From positions 1 through 18,747 of the forward strand of contig JAVBOD010000045.1 of the NCBI GenBank assembly GCA_031551045.1: a stretch of 18,747 nt of DNA, written 5' to 3'. A program made the translations under genes and the position numbers. This document shows positions 7,297 to 14,833 of the stretch, one piece after another. This DNA is from JAVBOD01 sp031551045 (GTDB taxonomy: Bacteria > Bacteroidota > Bacteroidia > Bacteroidales > UBA932). Below the pieces are notes generated by a model. The model was not told where the DNA came from. It ran no database searches and saw only the letters and a list, made by a program, of their open reading frames with translations. The stretch's first letter is position 1; each line of letters starts with the position of its first letter.

Positions 7297-9098
7297 GCTA
7301 CTCTTGCTTTGCCCGGTTTTACCAATTTTTTATAGTTGAGTGAAGGCGACGGAATAAATGCCCCGATGCCTAACGAATCCCATTGGCGGTCTATGGTGTC
7401 AATGGTTTCGTCGGACGAACAAACCACATTCGGCCAACGAGCAGGGAAATGTTGCGTTGGTTTATTATCAGGTACCGCTATTTTACGGGTAGCATCCATG
7501 ATGAGTTGTCCGTTCACGATACGGCAATCGCGCACCGCATCGATATTATTCCCCAATAGCCAAATGCAGGTTGCGATGTCAGTGATATCTACTTCTGCAT
7601 CAAACTCAACAATAATGGGCGTTTGTGGTAGTATTGTACCTTTGTAGATGAATGAATATAATTCGGATTTGTTCTTATTGTGTGTAGATTGTTTCGTTGC
7701 TTTGTTCGCGCTTTGCGTTTCACTGCCTACCGAAGACGGCCTGCTGCCTGCTGCCGTATCGCTCGTAGCGTCCATACAGATTTTTCCGCCGAAGCCATTG
7801 ATTGCTGCTGCATGGTCGAGCACATCCAACGGGCCTTGGCTGAAATAGGTGTCTGTTTCCGGAGAATAGTTTTCCTTTATCCGTTCAGCCACTGCTCCAT
7901 AATTCGTAATATCCACATCGCCATCGACTACAATCAAAATTTTGTTGAACATCATTTGTCCGGCGCCCCACAGGGCATTGGCAACTTTCTGCGCTTGCCC
8001 GGGATAATCTTTTTTGATTTTTACAATCGCAATATTGTGTGTCACGCCTTCGAAAGGCATGTGCAGGTCTTCTATTTCGGGAACCAACGCCAAGCGGATA
8101 GGGGCGAGGAATATTTTTTCCGTAGCTTGCGCCATGTAAGCATCTTCTTGCGGCGGAATACCCACAATTGTTGCCGGATACACCGCATCTTTCCGGTGAG
8201 TGATACACGTTATCTGCATCAACGGATACACATCTTCCAGCGAATAAAATCCGGTGTGGTCGCCAAACGGGCCTTCGGTCACTAAAGGCGCTTGCGTATC
8301 AATGTACCCTTCCATTACGAAATCGGCATCTTCGGGAACTTCCAATGGTTGTGTGAGGCATTTTACCAGATTTACCCGTTTGTTTCGCAGAAACCCGGCC
8401 AATAAATATTCGTCCATGTTTTCGGGCATCGGCGCCATAGAACAGTAGGTATAAACAGGGTCTCCACCCAGCGCAACAGCCACGGGAAAATAACGTTCCG
8501 TGCATTTCGAAAAATGCTTGGCGCCGGTTTTGTGGCGGTGCCAATGCATGCCAACCGTAGCCGGTGAAAATACTTGCATACGGTACATTCCCACATTCCG
8601 CAAACCTGTCTCGGCATCTTTGGTGTGCACCATGGGCAGCGTGACGAATCGACCGCCGTCGTGCGGCCAGCATTTTAAAATCGGTAGTTTCCCGAGGTCG
8701 GGTTGCGGCATCACTACTTGCTGGCATGCTCCGCGTTTGTGGATAATTTTCGGCATCCATTGGGCGGCTTGCGCCAGCGTGGGTAGTAAACGCAGTTTTT
8801 CCCACAACGAATTTTTGGGAGAAAGCGCTGCCGAAAATAATTTATCGATACGTTGCTCCACTTCTGCAAATGAATTTATGCCGATAGCTTTACACATGCG
8901 CTCCGTAGAACCGAACATATTCATCAACACCGGAAACTCCGTGCCGTTGTTTTCGAACAGCAACGCCTTACCGCCATTTTTGAACACGCGGTCGGTGATT
9001 TCCGTAATTTCCAATTCGGGATTTACGAATGATGTAATACGAAGCAGGTCGTTTTGCTGCTCCAATGCTGTAAGGTATGAATGTAGATTCTTGTACAA
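7290..9098 (-). CDS. UbiD-family decarboxylase (prenylated-FMN dependent)
   Basis: A 602-residue cytoplasmic enzyme of the UbiD family, which decarboxylates aromatic or alpha,beta-unsaturated acids using prenylated FMN made by UbiX. Visible landmarks are RNVGMYRMQ (N168, R173), the HWHRHKTGA histidine cluster (185-189), VMEGYID (E263) and the family signature EGPFGDHTGFY (E275, D280). By analogy with characterised UbiD/Fdc enzymes these place the cofactor, metal and catalytic acids. E. coli UbiD is about 500 residues; this protein is longer, partly because of a polar Ser/Thr/Asn/Lys linker at about 444-480. In Bacteroidota such proteins are often assigned to menaquinone synthesis, but the substrate is not shown here and no ubiX lies in the window. 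It sits 11 bp after pyrF on the same strand, probably cotranscribed. Confidence 0.88.
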   Translation of the reverse strand: MYKNLHSYLTALEQQNDLLRITSFVNPELEITEITDRVFKNGGKALLFENNGTEFPVLMNMFGSTERMCKAIGINSFAEVEQRIDKLFSAALSPKNSLWEKLRLLPTLAQAAQWMPKIIHKRGACQQVVMPQPDLGKLPILKCWPHDGGRFVTLPMVHTKDAETGLRNVGMYRMQVFSPATVGMHWHRHKTGAKHFSKCTERYFPVAVALGGDPVYTYCSMAPMPENMDEYLLAGFLRNKRVNLVKCLTQPLEVPEDADFVMEGYIDTQAPLVTEGPFGDHTGFYSLEDVYPLMQITCITHRKDAVYPATIVGIPPQEDAYMAQATEKIFLAPIRLALVPEIEDLHMPFEGVTHNIAIVKIKKDYPGQAQKVANALWGAGQMMFNKILIVVDGDVDITNYGAVAERIKENYSPETDTYFSQGPLDVLDHAAAINGFGGKICMDATSDTAAGSRPSSVGSETQSANKATKQSTHNKNKSELYSFIYKGTILPQTPIIVEFDAEVDITDIATCIWLLGNNIDAVRDCRIVNGQLIMDATRKIAVPDNKPTQHFPARWPNVVCSSDETIDTIDRQWDSLGIGAFIPSPSLNYKKLVKPGKARVAL

Positions 9099-9109
9099 AT
9101 AATTGATTT

Positions 9110-9940
9110 TTAGCGCTTAAATTTTTCCAATAATTGTGCCATCTCCTGTTGCATTTCTCTTGATTTTTGACCGGCAATGTTTGCAAACTGTTCGCTTGCA
9201 TCGGCGAAAATAATGGCACGCGACGAGTTTACCAAAAGGCCGCATTGTTGGTTCATGCCGTATTTAGCAACTTCTTCCAGGCTTCCGCCTTGTGCTCCTA
9301 CGCCCGGAACCAACAAAAAATGATGGGGAATAATACGGCGGATATCTTGCAACATGGACGCTTGCGTGGCGCCTACCACATACATGGTGTTGTCGGCAGT
9401 TCCCCATGTACTCGATAGCCCTATTACTTTTTCAAATAATTTCCGTCCGCTTCCGGCTTCTTCCGTCAACTCGAAATCGGCCGATGAAGGATTGGATGTC
9501 AGTGCTAAAATGACAGCCCATTTATGGTCGTATTGCAGGAACGGTAATACGGTTTCGCTTCCCATGTAGGGGGATAAAGTCACGGCATCTACATTCATTT
9601 CCTTAAAGAATGCTTCGGTATATAGTTGCGAAGTATTCCCGATATCGCCTCGTTTGGCATCGGCTATAACGAATATATCGGGGTAATGTTCCCGGATGTA
9701 TTGAACCGTTTTTTCCAATTGTCGCCAACCCTTTGAACCGTGTGCTTCGTAAAACGCCAGATTGGGTTTATAAGCCACTGTGTAAGGCGCCGTAGCGTCC
9801 ACAATGGCTTTATTGAATATAAACAAAGGTTCTTCTTCCGTCAATAAATGTTTTGGAAGTTTAGTGATGTCAGTATCTAAGCCGACACATAAGAAGGATT
9901 TTTTACGTTGAATGTGTTCAAATAATTGTACTGCGGTCAT
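9110..9940 (-). CDS. pyrF: Orotidine 5'-phosphate decarboxylase (type 2)
   Basis: PyrF converts OMP to UMP, the last step of de novo pyrimidine synthesis. The 276-residue length and the motif IADAKRGDIGNTSQLY (catalytic D94, K96 and D99) mark the longer type-2 subfamily rather than the E. coli-type enzyme of about 245 residues. Further landmarks are FLCVGLDTD near residues 16-24, AYKPNLAFYE (56-65), TLSPYMGSE (121-129) for phosphate and base contacts, and LLVPGVGAQGG (209-219). The catalytic set appears complete. It lies between the YceI-family gene (26 bp upstream) and the UbiD-family gene (11 bp downstream) on the same strand. No strong promoter was seen in its short upstream gap, which suggests readthrough from the YceI-family gene. 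Confidence 0.95.
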   Translation of the reverse strand: MTAVQLFEHIQRKKSFLCVGLDTDITKLPKHLLTEEEPLFIFNKAIVDATAPYTVAYKPNLAFYEAHGSKGWRQLEKTVQYIREHYPDIFVIADAKRGDIGNTSQLYTEAFFKEMNVDAVTLSPYMGSETVLPFLQYDHKWAVILALTSNPSSADFELTEEAGSGRKLFEKVIGLSSTWGTADNTMYVVGATQASMLQDIRRIIPHHFLLVPGVGAQGGSLEEVAKYGMNQQCGLLVNSSRAIIFADASEQFANIAGQKSREMQQEMAQLLEKFKR

Positions 9941-9966
9941 ATATTGTTTTAGGTGTTATTCATCGG

Positions 9967-10572
9967 CTATTTAATGGTTGCCTCCAGCAAAATTTCAAAG
10001 AATATATCGTCGTTAATGGCCTTATCGGCTAAGCCTTTGAAGAAAGAACCGGAACCATAAATCACATTCCACTTAGTGCGGTCTATACTGAAACGGTCAG
10101 ATTTCACCGTCAGCGTTTTTCCGTCAGCGCTGGCATTTGCCGTAGCTTCAAAAGTTATAGGATTCGTTTTGTCTTTAATTGTAAGAGTTCCGTTTATCTC
10201 GTATTTACCGGTGCCTTTCGGGGTTAATTTTGTAATGGTAAAAACAGTCGTGGGATATTTTTCCACTTCAAAAAAATCTTTTGATTTGAGGTGCGTTTCC
10301 AGGGAGTTTTTCATATCGCCGCTCAAGTCGAGGTTGGCAATACTTTTCATGTTCACAACGAAAGTGCCTCCCGTTGGAGCCTCATTGGCTATTGAAATAT
10401 TCCCGCTCAGTAAAGTCACGGTGCCGTGATGCTTACCGGTTACTTTACTTGCTTCCCAGTTGACAATACTTTTGTTAGTGTCCACATTAATAAGGGTGGT
10501 TTGTCCGTTGGCCATATTTGTTCCTATGATAAGCGCTCCTATATTTAGTAATGTTTTTTGATAATTTTTCAT
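9967..10572 (-). CDS. YceI-family secreted protein
   Basis: A 201-residue protein with an N-terminal signal sequence (about residues 1-24, ending TNMANGQ). The rest is one YceI domain, a lipocalin-like beta barrel that binds isoprenoid or other lipid-like ligands in characterised members. Domain signs are VDTNKSIVNWEASKVTGKHHG at the start, the repeated beta strands, KSKDFFEVEKYPTTVF (about 92-108), GTLTIKDKTNPITF (about 128-141) and DRTKWNVIYGSGSFF near 163-177. It would act in the periplasm. Its cargo is unknown; the nearby UbiD-family gene makes a quinone or isoprenoid link tempting, but that is inference. It has its own promoter in the gap behind the nitroreductase-fold gene. Confidence 0.88.
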   Translation of the reverse strand: MKNYQKTLLNIGALIIGTNMANGQTTLINVDTNKSIVNWEASKVTGKHHGTVTLLSGNISIANEAPTGGTFVVNMKSIANLDLSGDMKNSLETHLKSKDFFEVEKYPTTVFTITKLTPKGTGKYEINGTLTIKDKTNPITFEATANASADGKTLTVKSDRFSIDRTKWNVIYGSGSFFKGLADKAINDDIFFEILLEATIK

Positions 10573-10649
10573 TTTATTTTCATTTAATTGTTTTTTACAA
10601 AAAAATGTTAAACAAAAATCATTCCTTTATTTTAAGTATCTCCTGAAAG

Positions 10650-10679
10650 CAAAGGTAGGCAATAATAGCAGAACAGAAA
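10650..10679 (-). promoter_or_regulatory. Promoter of the YceI-family gene
   Basis: On the minus strand TACCTTTG (10657-10650) is an exact TAnnTTTG. The -33 position holds TTTC (10679-10676) with an 18-bp spacer, one base off TTTG. The predicted start near 10643 leaves a leader of about 70 nt. It may also drive the downstream pyrF and UbiD-family genes. Confidence 0.5.
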
Positions 10680-10701
10680 AATATTCGTGGGCGGGCGCTT
10701 G

Positions 10702-11469
10702 CTAAAATTCTTTTTTGTTGAAATAATAACCGATAGGCATGATATATAGAGGTTCTTCTTCTTCCGGTAATTGCAACACCGCGCTCACTCTCTCATCAAT
10801 AAAGGCGCCTATGGCACAAGTTCCCAAATGTAAGGCCTCTGCTTGCAAATAAACATTTTCGGCGGAATGGCCTAAATCCATACATACATAACGTTCGCGG
10901 CCGCGTTCTCCGTATTTTTTAGTCATCCGGCTGAATATCGCGCTGTAGAACAGGGTGGCCGGCGCTTCGCGTATCATTTCCTGATTTAATGCCGCTTCGC
11001 ATAATTCAGCGCGTTTATCGGTATCAATCGTTCTTGTTATTTTATGGCCTTGTGCAATGTATCTATATACGCCGGGCTCCACGCCCTTTACTTTTCCTGC
11101 CAGTACATATAGTTCGAATGGATATAAAGCTCCGGCAGAGGGAGCCGTGCGGAAACCTCCTCTCAGGAACGGATACTCCGGTTTTGGTTCCGTTACGCCA
11201 TAAGCTGCCCACAGAATTTGAGACAGTTGTTCTGCAGAGAGTTCTCTATCCTGAAAAGAGCGATGCGAGCGTCTGTTGGCGAGCGCTTCTTCTACACTGA
11301 CTGCTCCTTTTACATCCGGCGAAGGTAGTTGATAGGTTAATGACGTGTCGTCTGTTCTGAGGAGGCCTGTCTTTCCGGTAGTTTCCTTTTTGCTGTTGCA
11401 TCCGGGAATAAGTAAGATGGCGGCGGCCAGTACTGCTGCATAACAGCTTGTTTTTCCGAAATGTTTCAT
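10702..11469 (-). CDS. SagB/ThcOx-type nitroreductase-fold lipoprotein
   Basis: A 255-residue FMN-dependent nitroreductase-fold protein. RRSHRSF at about residues 66-72 is the N-terminal flavin phosphate-binding motif. RTAPSAGALYPFELYV (about 107-122) and YVCMDLGHSAENVYLQAEALHLG (about 193-215) are typical of the SagB/ThcOx branch. Unlike cytoplasmic nitroreductases it begins with a type II signal peptide and lipobox LIPGC (Cys24), so it should be anchored in the cell envelope. SagB relatives oxidise azolines in modified peptides, but no cyclodehydratase or precursor gene is nearby, so the substrate is unknown. It lies between prfA and the YceI-family gene; only a weak promoter-like sequence (TAGATTTT, 11503-11496 on this strand) precedes it. 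Confidence 0.85.
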   Translation of the reverse strand: MKHFGKTSCYAAVLAAAILLIPGCNSKKETTGKTGLLRTDDTSLTYQLPSPDVKGAVSVEEALANRRSHRSFQDRELSAEQLSQILWAAYGVTEPKPEYPFLRGGFRTAPSAGALYPFELYVLAGKVKGVEPGVYRYIAQGHKITRTIDTDKRAELCEAALNQEMIREAPATLFYSAIFSRMTKKYGERGRERYVCMDLGHSAENVYLQAEALHLGTCAIGAFIDERVSAVLQLPEEEEPLYIMPIGYYFNKKEF

Positions 11470-11572
11470 GATATATTTTATTTTAGGGTTATGCTAAAAT
11501 CTAAGCGTTTTCATTTCAAATAACAAGCAATGACACAACAATCAAACGGGCGAACCTTGGATGCAAAACGAC

Positions 11573-12661
11573 TTACGCCTCGTTGTCTTTCAGCCGTTCG
11601 GCGTTTTCGGCCACTTGCAATTGGTCTATTACTTCTTGGATATCCCCATCTAAAAATACCGGAAGATTATACATGGTGTAATTAATCCGGTGGTCGGTCA
11701 CACGGCTCTGCGGATAATTGTAGGTGCGGATTTTGGCAGAGCGGTCGCCGGTCGAAACCATGGTTTTGCGTTTGCTGGCAATCTCGTTCAGGTATTTTTC
11801 ATATTCCATGTTGTACAATCGTGTACGCAATTCGGCCAACGCTTTGTCGTAATTCTTCAACTGCGATTTTTCGTCCTGGCACTGCACCACGATACCGGTA
11901 GGAATATGTGTCAGGCGAATGGCGGAATAGGTAGTATTTACCGATTGTCCGCCGGGGCCCGATGAACAAAACGTGTCTTTACGGACATCATTCATGTTCA
12001 GTTCAATGTCGAACTCATCCGCTTCCGGCAATACGGCCACCGAAGCAGCCGAAGTGTGTACGCGGCCTTGCGTTTCGGTTTGCGGAACACGTTGTACGCG
12101 ATGTACTCCGCTTTCGTATTTCAATACGCCGTACACGCCGTGGCCTTTTACTTCGCAAATAACTTCCTTGAAACCTCCTACAGTACCTTCGGAGCTTGAA
12201 TTCACTTCTATTTTCCAGCCTTTTTGTTCGGCAAATTTGCTGTACATGCGGAACAATTCGCCGGCAAAAATAGCCGCCTCGTCGCCACCCGATCCGGCGC
12301 GTATTTCCAGAATGGCGTTCTTGCTATCCTGCGGATCGGCAGGAATCAGCAATATCTTTATTTCTTCTTCTAATACCGGAATTTCTTCTTCCAATTGGTC
12401 AATTTCTTCTTTGGCCATTTCGCGCATATCGGCATCTTTCTCTGTTTCCAGCACACTTTTTGCCGAAGCAAAATCGTTCAGTACCTTTTTGTATTTTGCA
12501 CATGTGGCGACAATCGGTTCCAGTTCTTTGTACTCCTTGCTTAAGGCCACATAGCGCTTCATGTCCGACATCACTTGCGGGTCGGATAGTTGCTTGCTTA
12601 TGTCTTGATATTTTTCTGAAAGTCCCTCTAATTTTGCCAATAACGGATTGTTTTCGCTCAT
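11573..12661 (-). CDS. prfA: Peptide chain release factor 1
   Basis: RF1 ends translation at UAA and UAG. The 362-residue protein is full length. It carries the RF1-specific stop-codon-reading tripeptide PQT (193-195, the PxT motif; RF2 would have SPF) in RVPQTETQGRVHTSA. It also has the peptidyl-transferase GGQ motif (237-239) in SSGPGGQSVNTTYSA; Q239 is the site normally methylated by PrmC. The AGSGGDEAAIFAGELFRMY block (122-140) is also typical. The first 105 residues are the charged helical domain 1. An exact TAnnTTTG lies upstream. prfA and pyrF are often adjacent in Bacteroidia; here two envelope-protein genes lie between them. Confidence 0.97.
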   Translation of the reverse strand: MSENNPLLAKLEGLSEKYQDISKQLSDPQVMSDMKRYVALSKEYKELEPIVATCAKYKKVLNDFASAKSVLETEKDADMREMAKEEIDQLEEEIPVLEEEIKILLIPADPQDSKNAILEIRAGSGGDEAAIFAGELFRMYSKFAEQKGWKIEVNSSSEGTVGGFKEVICEVKGHGVYGVLKYESGVHRVQRVPQTETQGRVHTSAASVAVLPEADEFDIELNMNDVRKDTFCSSGPGGQSVNTTYSAIRLTHIPTGIVVQCQDEKSQLKNYDKALAELRTRLYNMEYEKYLNEIASKRKTMVSTGDRSAKIRTYNYPQSRVTDHRINYTMYNLPVFLDGDIQEVIDQLQVAENAERLKDNEA

Positions 12662-12685
12662 ATAGTTTTACGTTGATAAATCTTA

Positions 12686-12715
12686 CAAAAGTACAAACAA
12701 ATACTGGATTAGAAA
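12686..12715 (-). promoter_or_regulatory. Promoter of prfA
   Basis: On the minus strand TACTTTTG (12693-12686) is an exact TAnnTTTG. TTTC (12715-12712) sits 18 bp upstream as an imperfect -33. The predicted start is near 12679, giving a leader of about 18 nt. Confidence 0.55.
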
Positions 12716-12783
12716 AGGATTGTTTATATGTTTTTGTTTTTTAAAGAATTGAGGGGGATTTCCGAATTATTTCTATCGCTACT

Positions 12784-12815
12784 CTTGGATAATAGCAACA
12801 TTTTCTGTAAGTTTG
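12784..12815 (+). promoter_or_regulatory. Promoter of the acyltransferase pair
   Basis: TAAGTTTG (12808-12815) is an exact TAnnTTTG, with CTTG (12784-12787) 20 bp upstream as a three-of-four -33 element. Transcription would begin near 12822, only about 11-14 nt before the candidate start codons, consistent with the very short leaders seen elsewhere in the window. Confidence 0.6.
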
Positions 12816-12832
12816 CATAATAAAGTACATTC

Positions 12833-13681
12833 TTGGTGAAGCATACATCCGACATACCGCAATTTATTGATATTGAAAAAATTATCGCCTCGAAAAATCC
12901 GAAGCTATTAAAATGGGTGCCGCGTTTTTTGTTGAATTACGTAAAACGGGTAATTCATCAGGACGAGGTAAATTATGTGATACACACTTACGGGAAAGAC
13001 CATGAAGGATTGCCTTTTGTGCACGCTATTATTACCCAGCACTGGCACGCTTCCTACGATGTTTCCGGATTAGAAGAAATTCCGCAGGACGGGCGTTATA
13101 TTTTCGCCTCCAATCATCCCTTGGGCGCTTTCGACGGCTTGATTTTGCTGGATGCTATCGGCACACGTTTCCCCGATGTGAAATTTATTGTCAACGATTT
13201 ACTGCTGAATTTGGGACCGCTGCAACCGGTGTTTGTGCCGGTCAACAAGCACGGGCGTCAGTCGGCCGACTATGCGCGGCGTATCGAAGAAACCTATTCG
13301 TCGCCGACGATACAAGTGTTGTATTTTCCGGCAGGCCTTTGTTCGCGCCGCTATAATGGTGTGATTGCCGACCCGCCGTGGAAAAAAAGTTTTATTCAAA
13401 AAGCCATACAATCGAAACGCGACGTGGTACCGGTATTTTTCGACGGGCGTAATTCCAATTTTTTCTACAACCTGTCGAGTTTCCGTCGGAGCTTAGGCGT
13501 TAAAGCCAATCTTGAAATGTTCTATTTGCCCGATGAATTTTTCAAACAAAAAAACGCGCATTACAATGTCCGCTTCGGGCAGCCGATTCCATGGCAAACG
13601 TTTGATAAAAGTCGCACCATGGACGAGTGGACACAGTTTGTGCGCGAAAAAGTATATGCAATGAGCGATTCAAAAATATAA
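12833..13681 (+). CDS. Lysophospholipid-type O-acyltransferase, GlsA/OlsA-like
   Basis: A 282-residue PlsC-superfamily acyltransferase. The catalytic block is SNHPLGAFDG (residues 93-102, H95 and D101), the HPLGxxDG variant of the HX4D motif seen in OlsA/GlsA-like proteins. Block III is YFPAG (164-168), matching the usual FPEG. In Bacteroides thetaiotaomicron the paired enzymes GlsB and GlsA make glycine lipids by N-acylating glycine and then adding a second acyl group through a 3-hydroxyl; this gene fits the second step. No ATG starts the frame: TTG at 12833 or GTG at 12836 must be used, because the frame closes at 12821 and the next methionine lies far inside the domain. GTG at 12836 is at least as likely as TTG. 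Confidence 0.85.
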   Translation: MVKHTSDIPQFIDIEKIIASKNPKLLKWVPRFLLNYVKRVIHQDEVNYVIHTYGKDHEGLPFVHAIITQHWHASYDVSGLEEIPQDGRYIFASNHPLGAFDGLILLDAIGTRFPDVKFIVNDLLLNLGPLQPVFVPVNKHGRQSADYARRIEETYSSPTIQVLYFPAGLCSRRYNGVIADPPWKKSFIQKAIQSKRDVVPVFFDGRNSNFFYNLSSFRRSLGVKANLEMFYLPDEFFKQKNAHYNVRFGQPIPWQTFDKSRTMDEWTQFVREKVYAMSDSKI

Positions 13682-13684
13682 ATT

Positions 13685-14635
13685 ATGGAAGCTGTTATTC
13701 CCCCGATAGACCGGAAAATCGTTGAAAGCGAATTGTCGGCCGACAAATTTGTCCGCCACACCAGTAATGGCGGCAACAAATTGTATGTCGTAACATCTCA
13801 CGATTCTCCGAATGTCATGCGCGAAATCGGGCGCTTGCGCGAAATTTCGTTCCGTGCGGCCGGCGGAGGCACCGGAAAAAGCCTCGACCTCGACGAATTC
13901 GATACCGGCGCAAATGCTTACCGGCAACTTATTGTGTGGGATCCGAAGGCAAAAGAAATATTAGGCGGTTATCGCTATATCCATGCCGGGACGTGTAAAG
14001 TCGAAGAGTTGGCTACTTCCGAGCTTTTTTCATTTTCCGAAATCTTTCAAAATAAATACCTGCCGCGCACCATTGAGTTGGGGCGCTCGTTTGTGCAACC
14101 CAATTACCAAAGCACCCGTTTGCGCAGTAAGGGATTATATGCCCTTGATAATTTGTGGGATGGGCTGGGGGCGCTTGTATTACGCTATCCGGAAGTGAAT
14201 TATTTCTTTGGAAAAGTAACCATGTATGTTTCCTACAATACAGAAGCGCGCAACATGTTGTTGTATTTCCTGAAAAAACATTTTTCCGACGAAGAACGTT
14301 TGGTTGTTCCGATTCACCCATTAGCGGTGAATATTGACGAAGAGCGTATGGAAAAGTTATTTACAGGAAAAGATTATAAAGAAGATTATCGTATTCTTTC
14401 GCGCGAAGTACGTTTGTTGGGGGAAAATATTCCGCCGCTGATTAATTCCTACATGAACCTTTCACCATCGATGAAAGTGTTCGGCACCGCGTTAAATCCC
14501 GGCTTCGGAGGAGTGGAAGAAACAGGTATATTGATTAGTATCAGCGATATTTATGCCGAAAAATTAGACCGTTATACAGGCCCTGTAAGCCGTATTGCCA
14601 AACGCATCGGAGCTCGCTGGTGGATACAACGATAA
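13685..14635 (+). CDS. GNAT-fold N-acyltransferase, GlsB/OlsB-like
   Basis: A 316-residue protein of the acyl-ACP-dependent N-acyltransferase group that was long mis-annotated as hemolysin. Landmarks are IGRLREISFRAAGGGTG (48-64), EILGGYRYIH (91-100), the family motif PRTIELGRSFVQPNYQ (127-142), and LWDGLGALVLRYPEVNYFFG. It should transfer a 3-hydroxyacyl chain onto the amino group of glycine (GlsB) or ornithine (OlsB); glycine is favoured by the Bacteroidota context but not proven by sequence. It follows the O-acyltransferase after three bases, so the two form one operon with both steps of an amino-acid lipid pathway. Together they match the two halves of the fused OlsF-type enzyme. Confidence 0.85.
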   Translation: MEAVIPPIDRKIVESELSADKFVRHTSNGGNKLYVVTSHDSPNVMREIGRLREISFRAAGGGTGKSLDLDEFDTGANAYRQLIVWDPKAKEILGGYRYIHAGTCKVEELATSELFSFSEIFQNKYLPRTIELGRSFVQPNYQSTRLRSKGLYALDNLWDGLGALVLRYPEVNYFFGKVTMYVSYNTEARNMLLYFLKKHFSDEERLVVPIHPLAVNIDEERMEKLFTGKDYKEDYRILSREVRLLGENIPPLINSYMNLSPSMKVFGTALNPGFGGVEETGILISISDIYAEKLDRYTGPVSRIAKRIGARWWIQR

Positions 14636-14695
14636 CGATGAGTTATGAATGATGAACGATGAATCGCGCGAAGCGTTTCATTATGAAAGATGTAG

Positions 14696-14777
14696 TTTGT
14701 CATTCTGAACGAAGTGAAGAATCTGTATTTTGTACTATTTTCTATCATAGATTCTTCACTTCGTTCAGAATGACAAA
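14696..14777. repeat. 29-bp perfect inverted repeat of a dispersed palindromic family
   Basis: The arms at 14696-14724 and 14749-14777 are perfect reverse complements over 29 bp, around a 24-nt AT-rich loop. The core CATTCTGAACGAAGTGAAGA belongs to a repeat I recognise as scattered through many bacterial genomes, especially Bacteroidota, often in this head-to-head form. The DNA just before it (14640-14670, repeated ATGA words) often accompanies such elements. There is no transposase, so this looks like a non-autonomous REP- or MITE-like element. As RNA it would fold into a long hairpin and might help end the acyltransferase operon transcript. The short reading frame across it is an artefact. 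Confidence 0.85.
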
Positions 14778-14833
14778 AAGGCAAAATCCGGCTCCAATAG
14801 GTGGAATCTGAAATCCAATATCACAAAAATAAT

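Noticed and set aside
7680..9102. Long plus-strand open frames (about 200 codons) inside the UbiD-family gene
   Set aside because: They are antisense to a gene whose family motifs are intact. Their products are rich in Cys, Arg and His in a way typical of reverse-frame shadows.
11973..12554. A 193-codon open frame antisense to prfA
   Set aside because: It is Ser-rich and without motifs; prfA on the other strand has GGQ and PQT.
14696..14777. Insertion sequence ends
   Set aside because: The inverted arms enclose only 24 nt and no transposase or target duplication is visible, so this is at most a non-autonomous element.
14572..14784. A 70-codon minus-strand frame across the palindrome
   Set aside because: Its peptide (HSERSEES, FRMT) is the typical false translation of the dispersed repeat.
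14801..14833. GTG start for the peptidase 33 bases upstream
   Set aside because: The ATG at 14834 begins a standard lipoprotein signal peptide; the extension would put polar residues before it.
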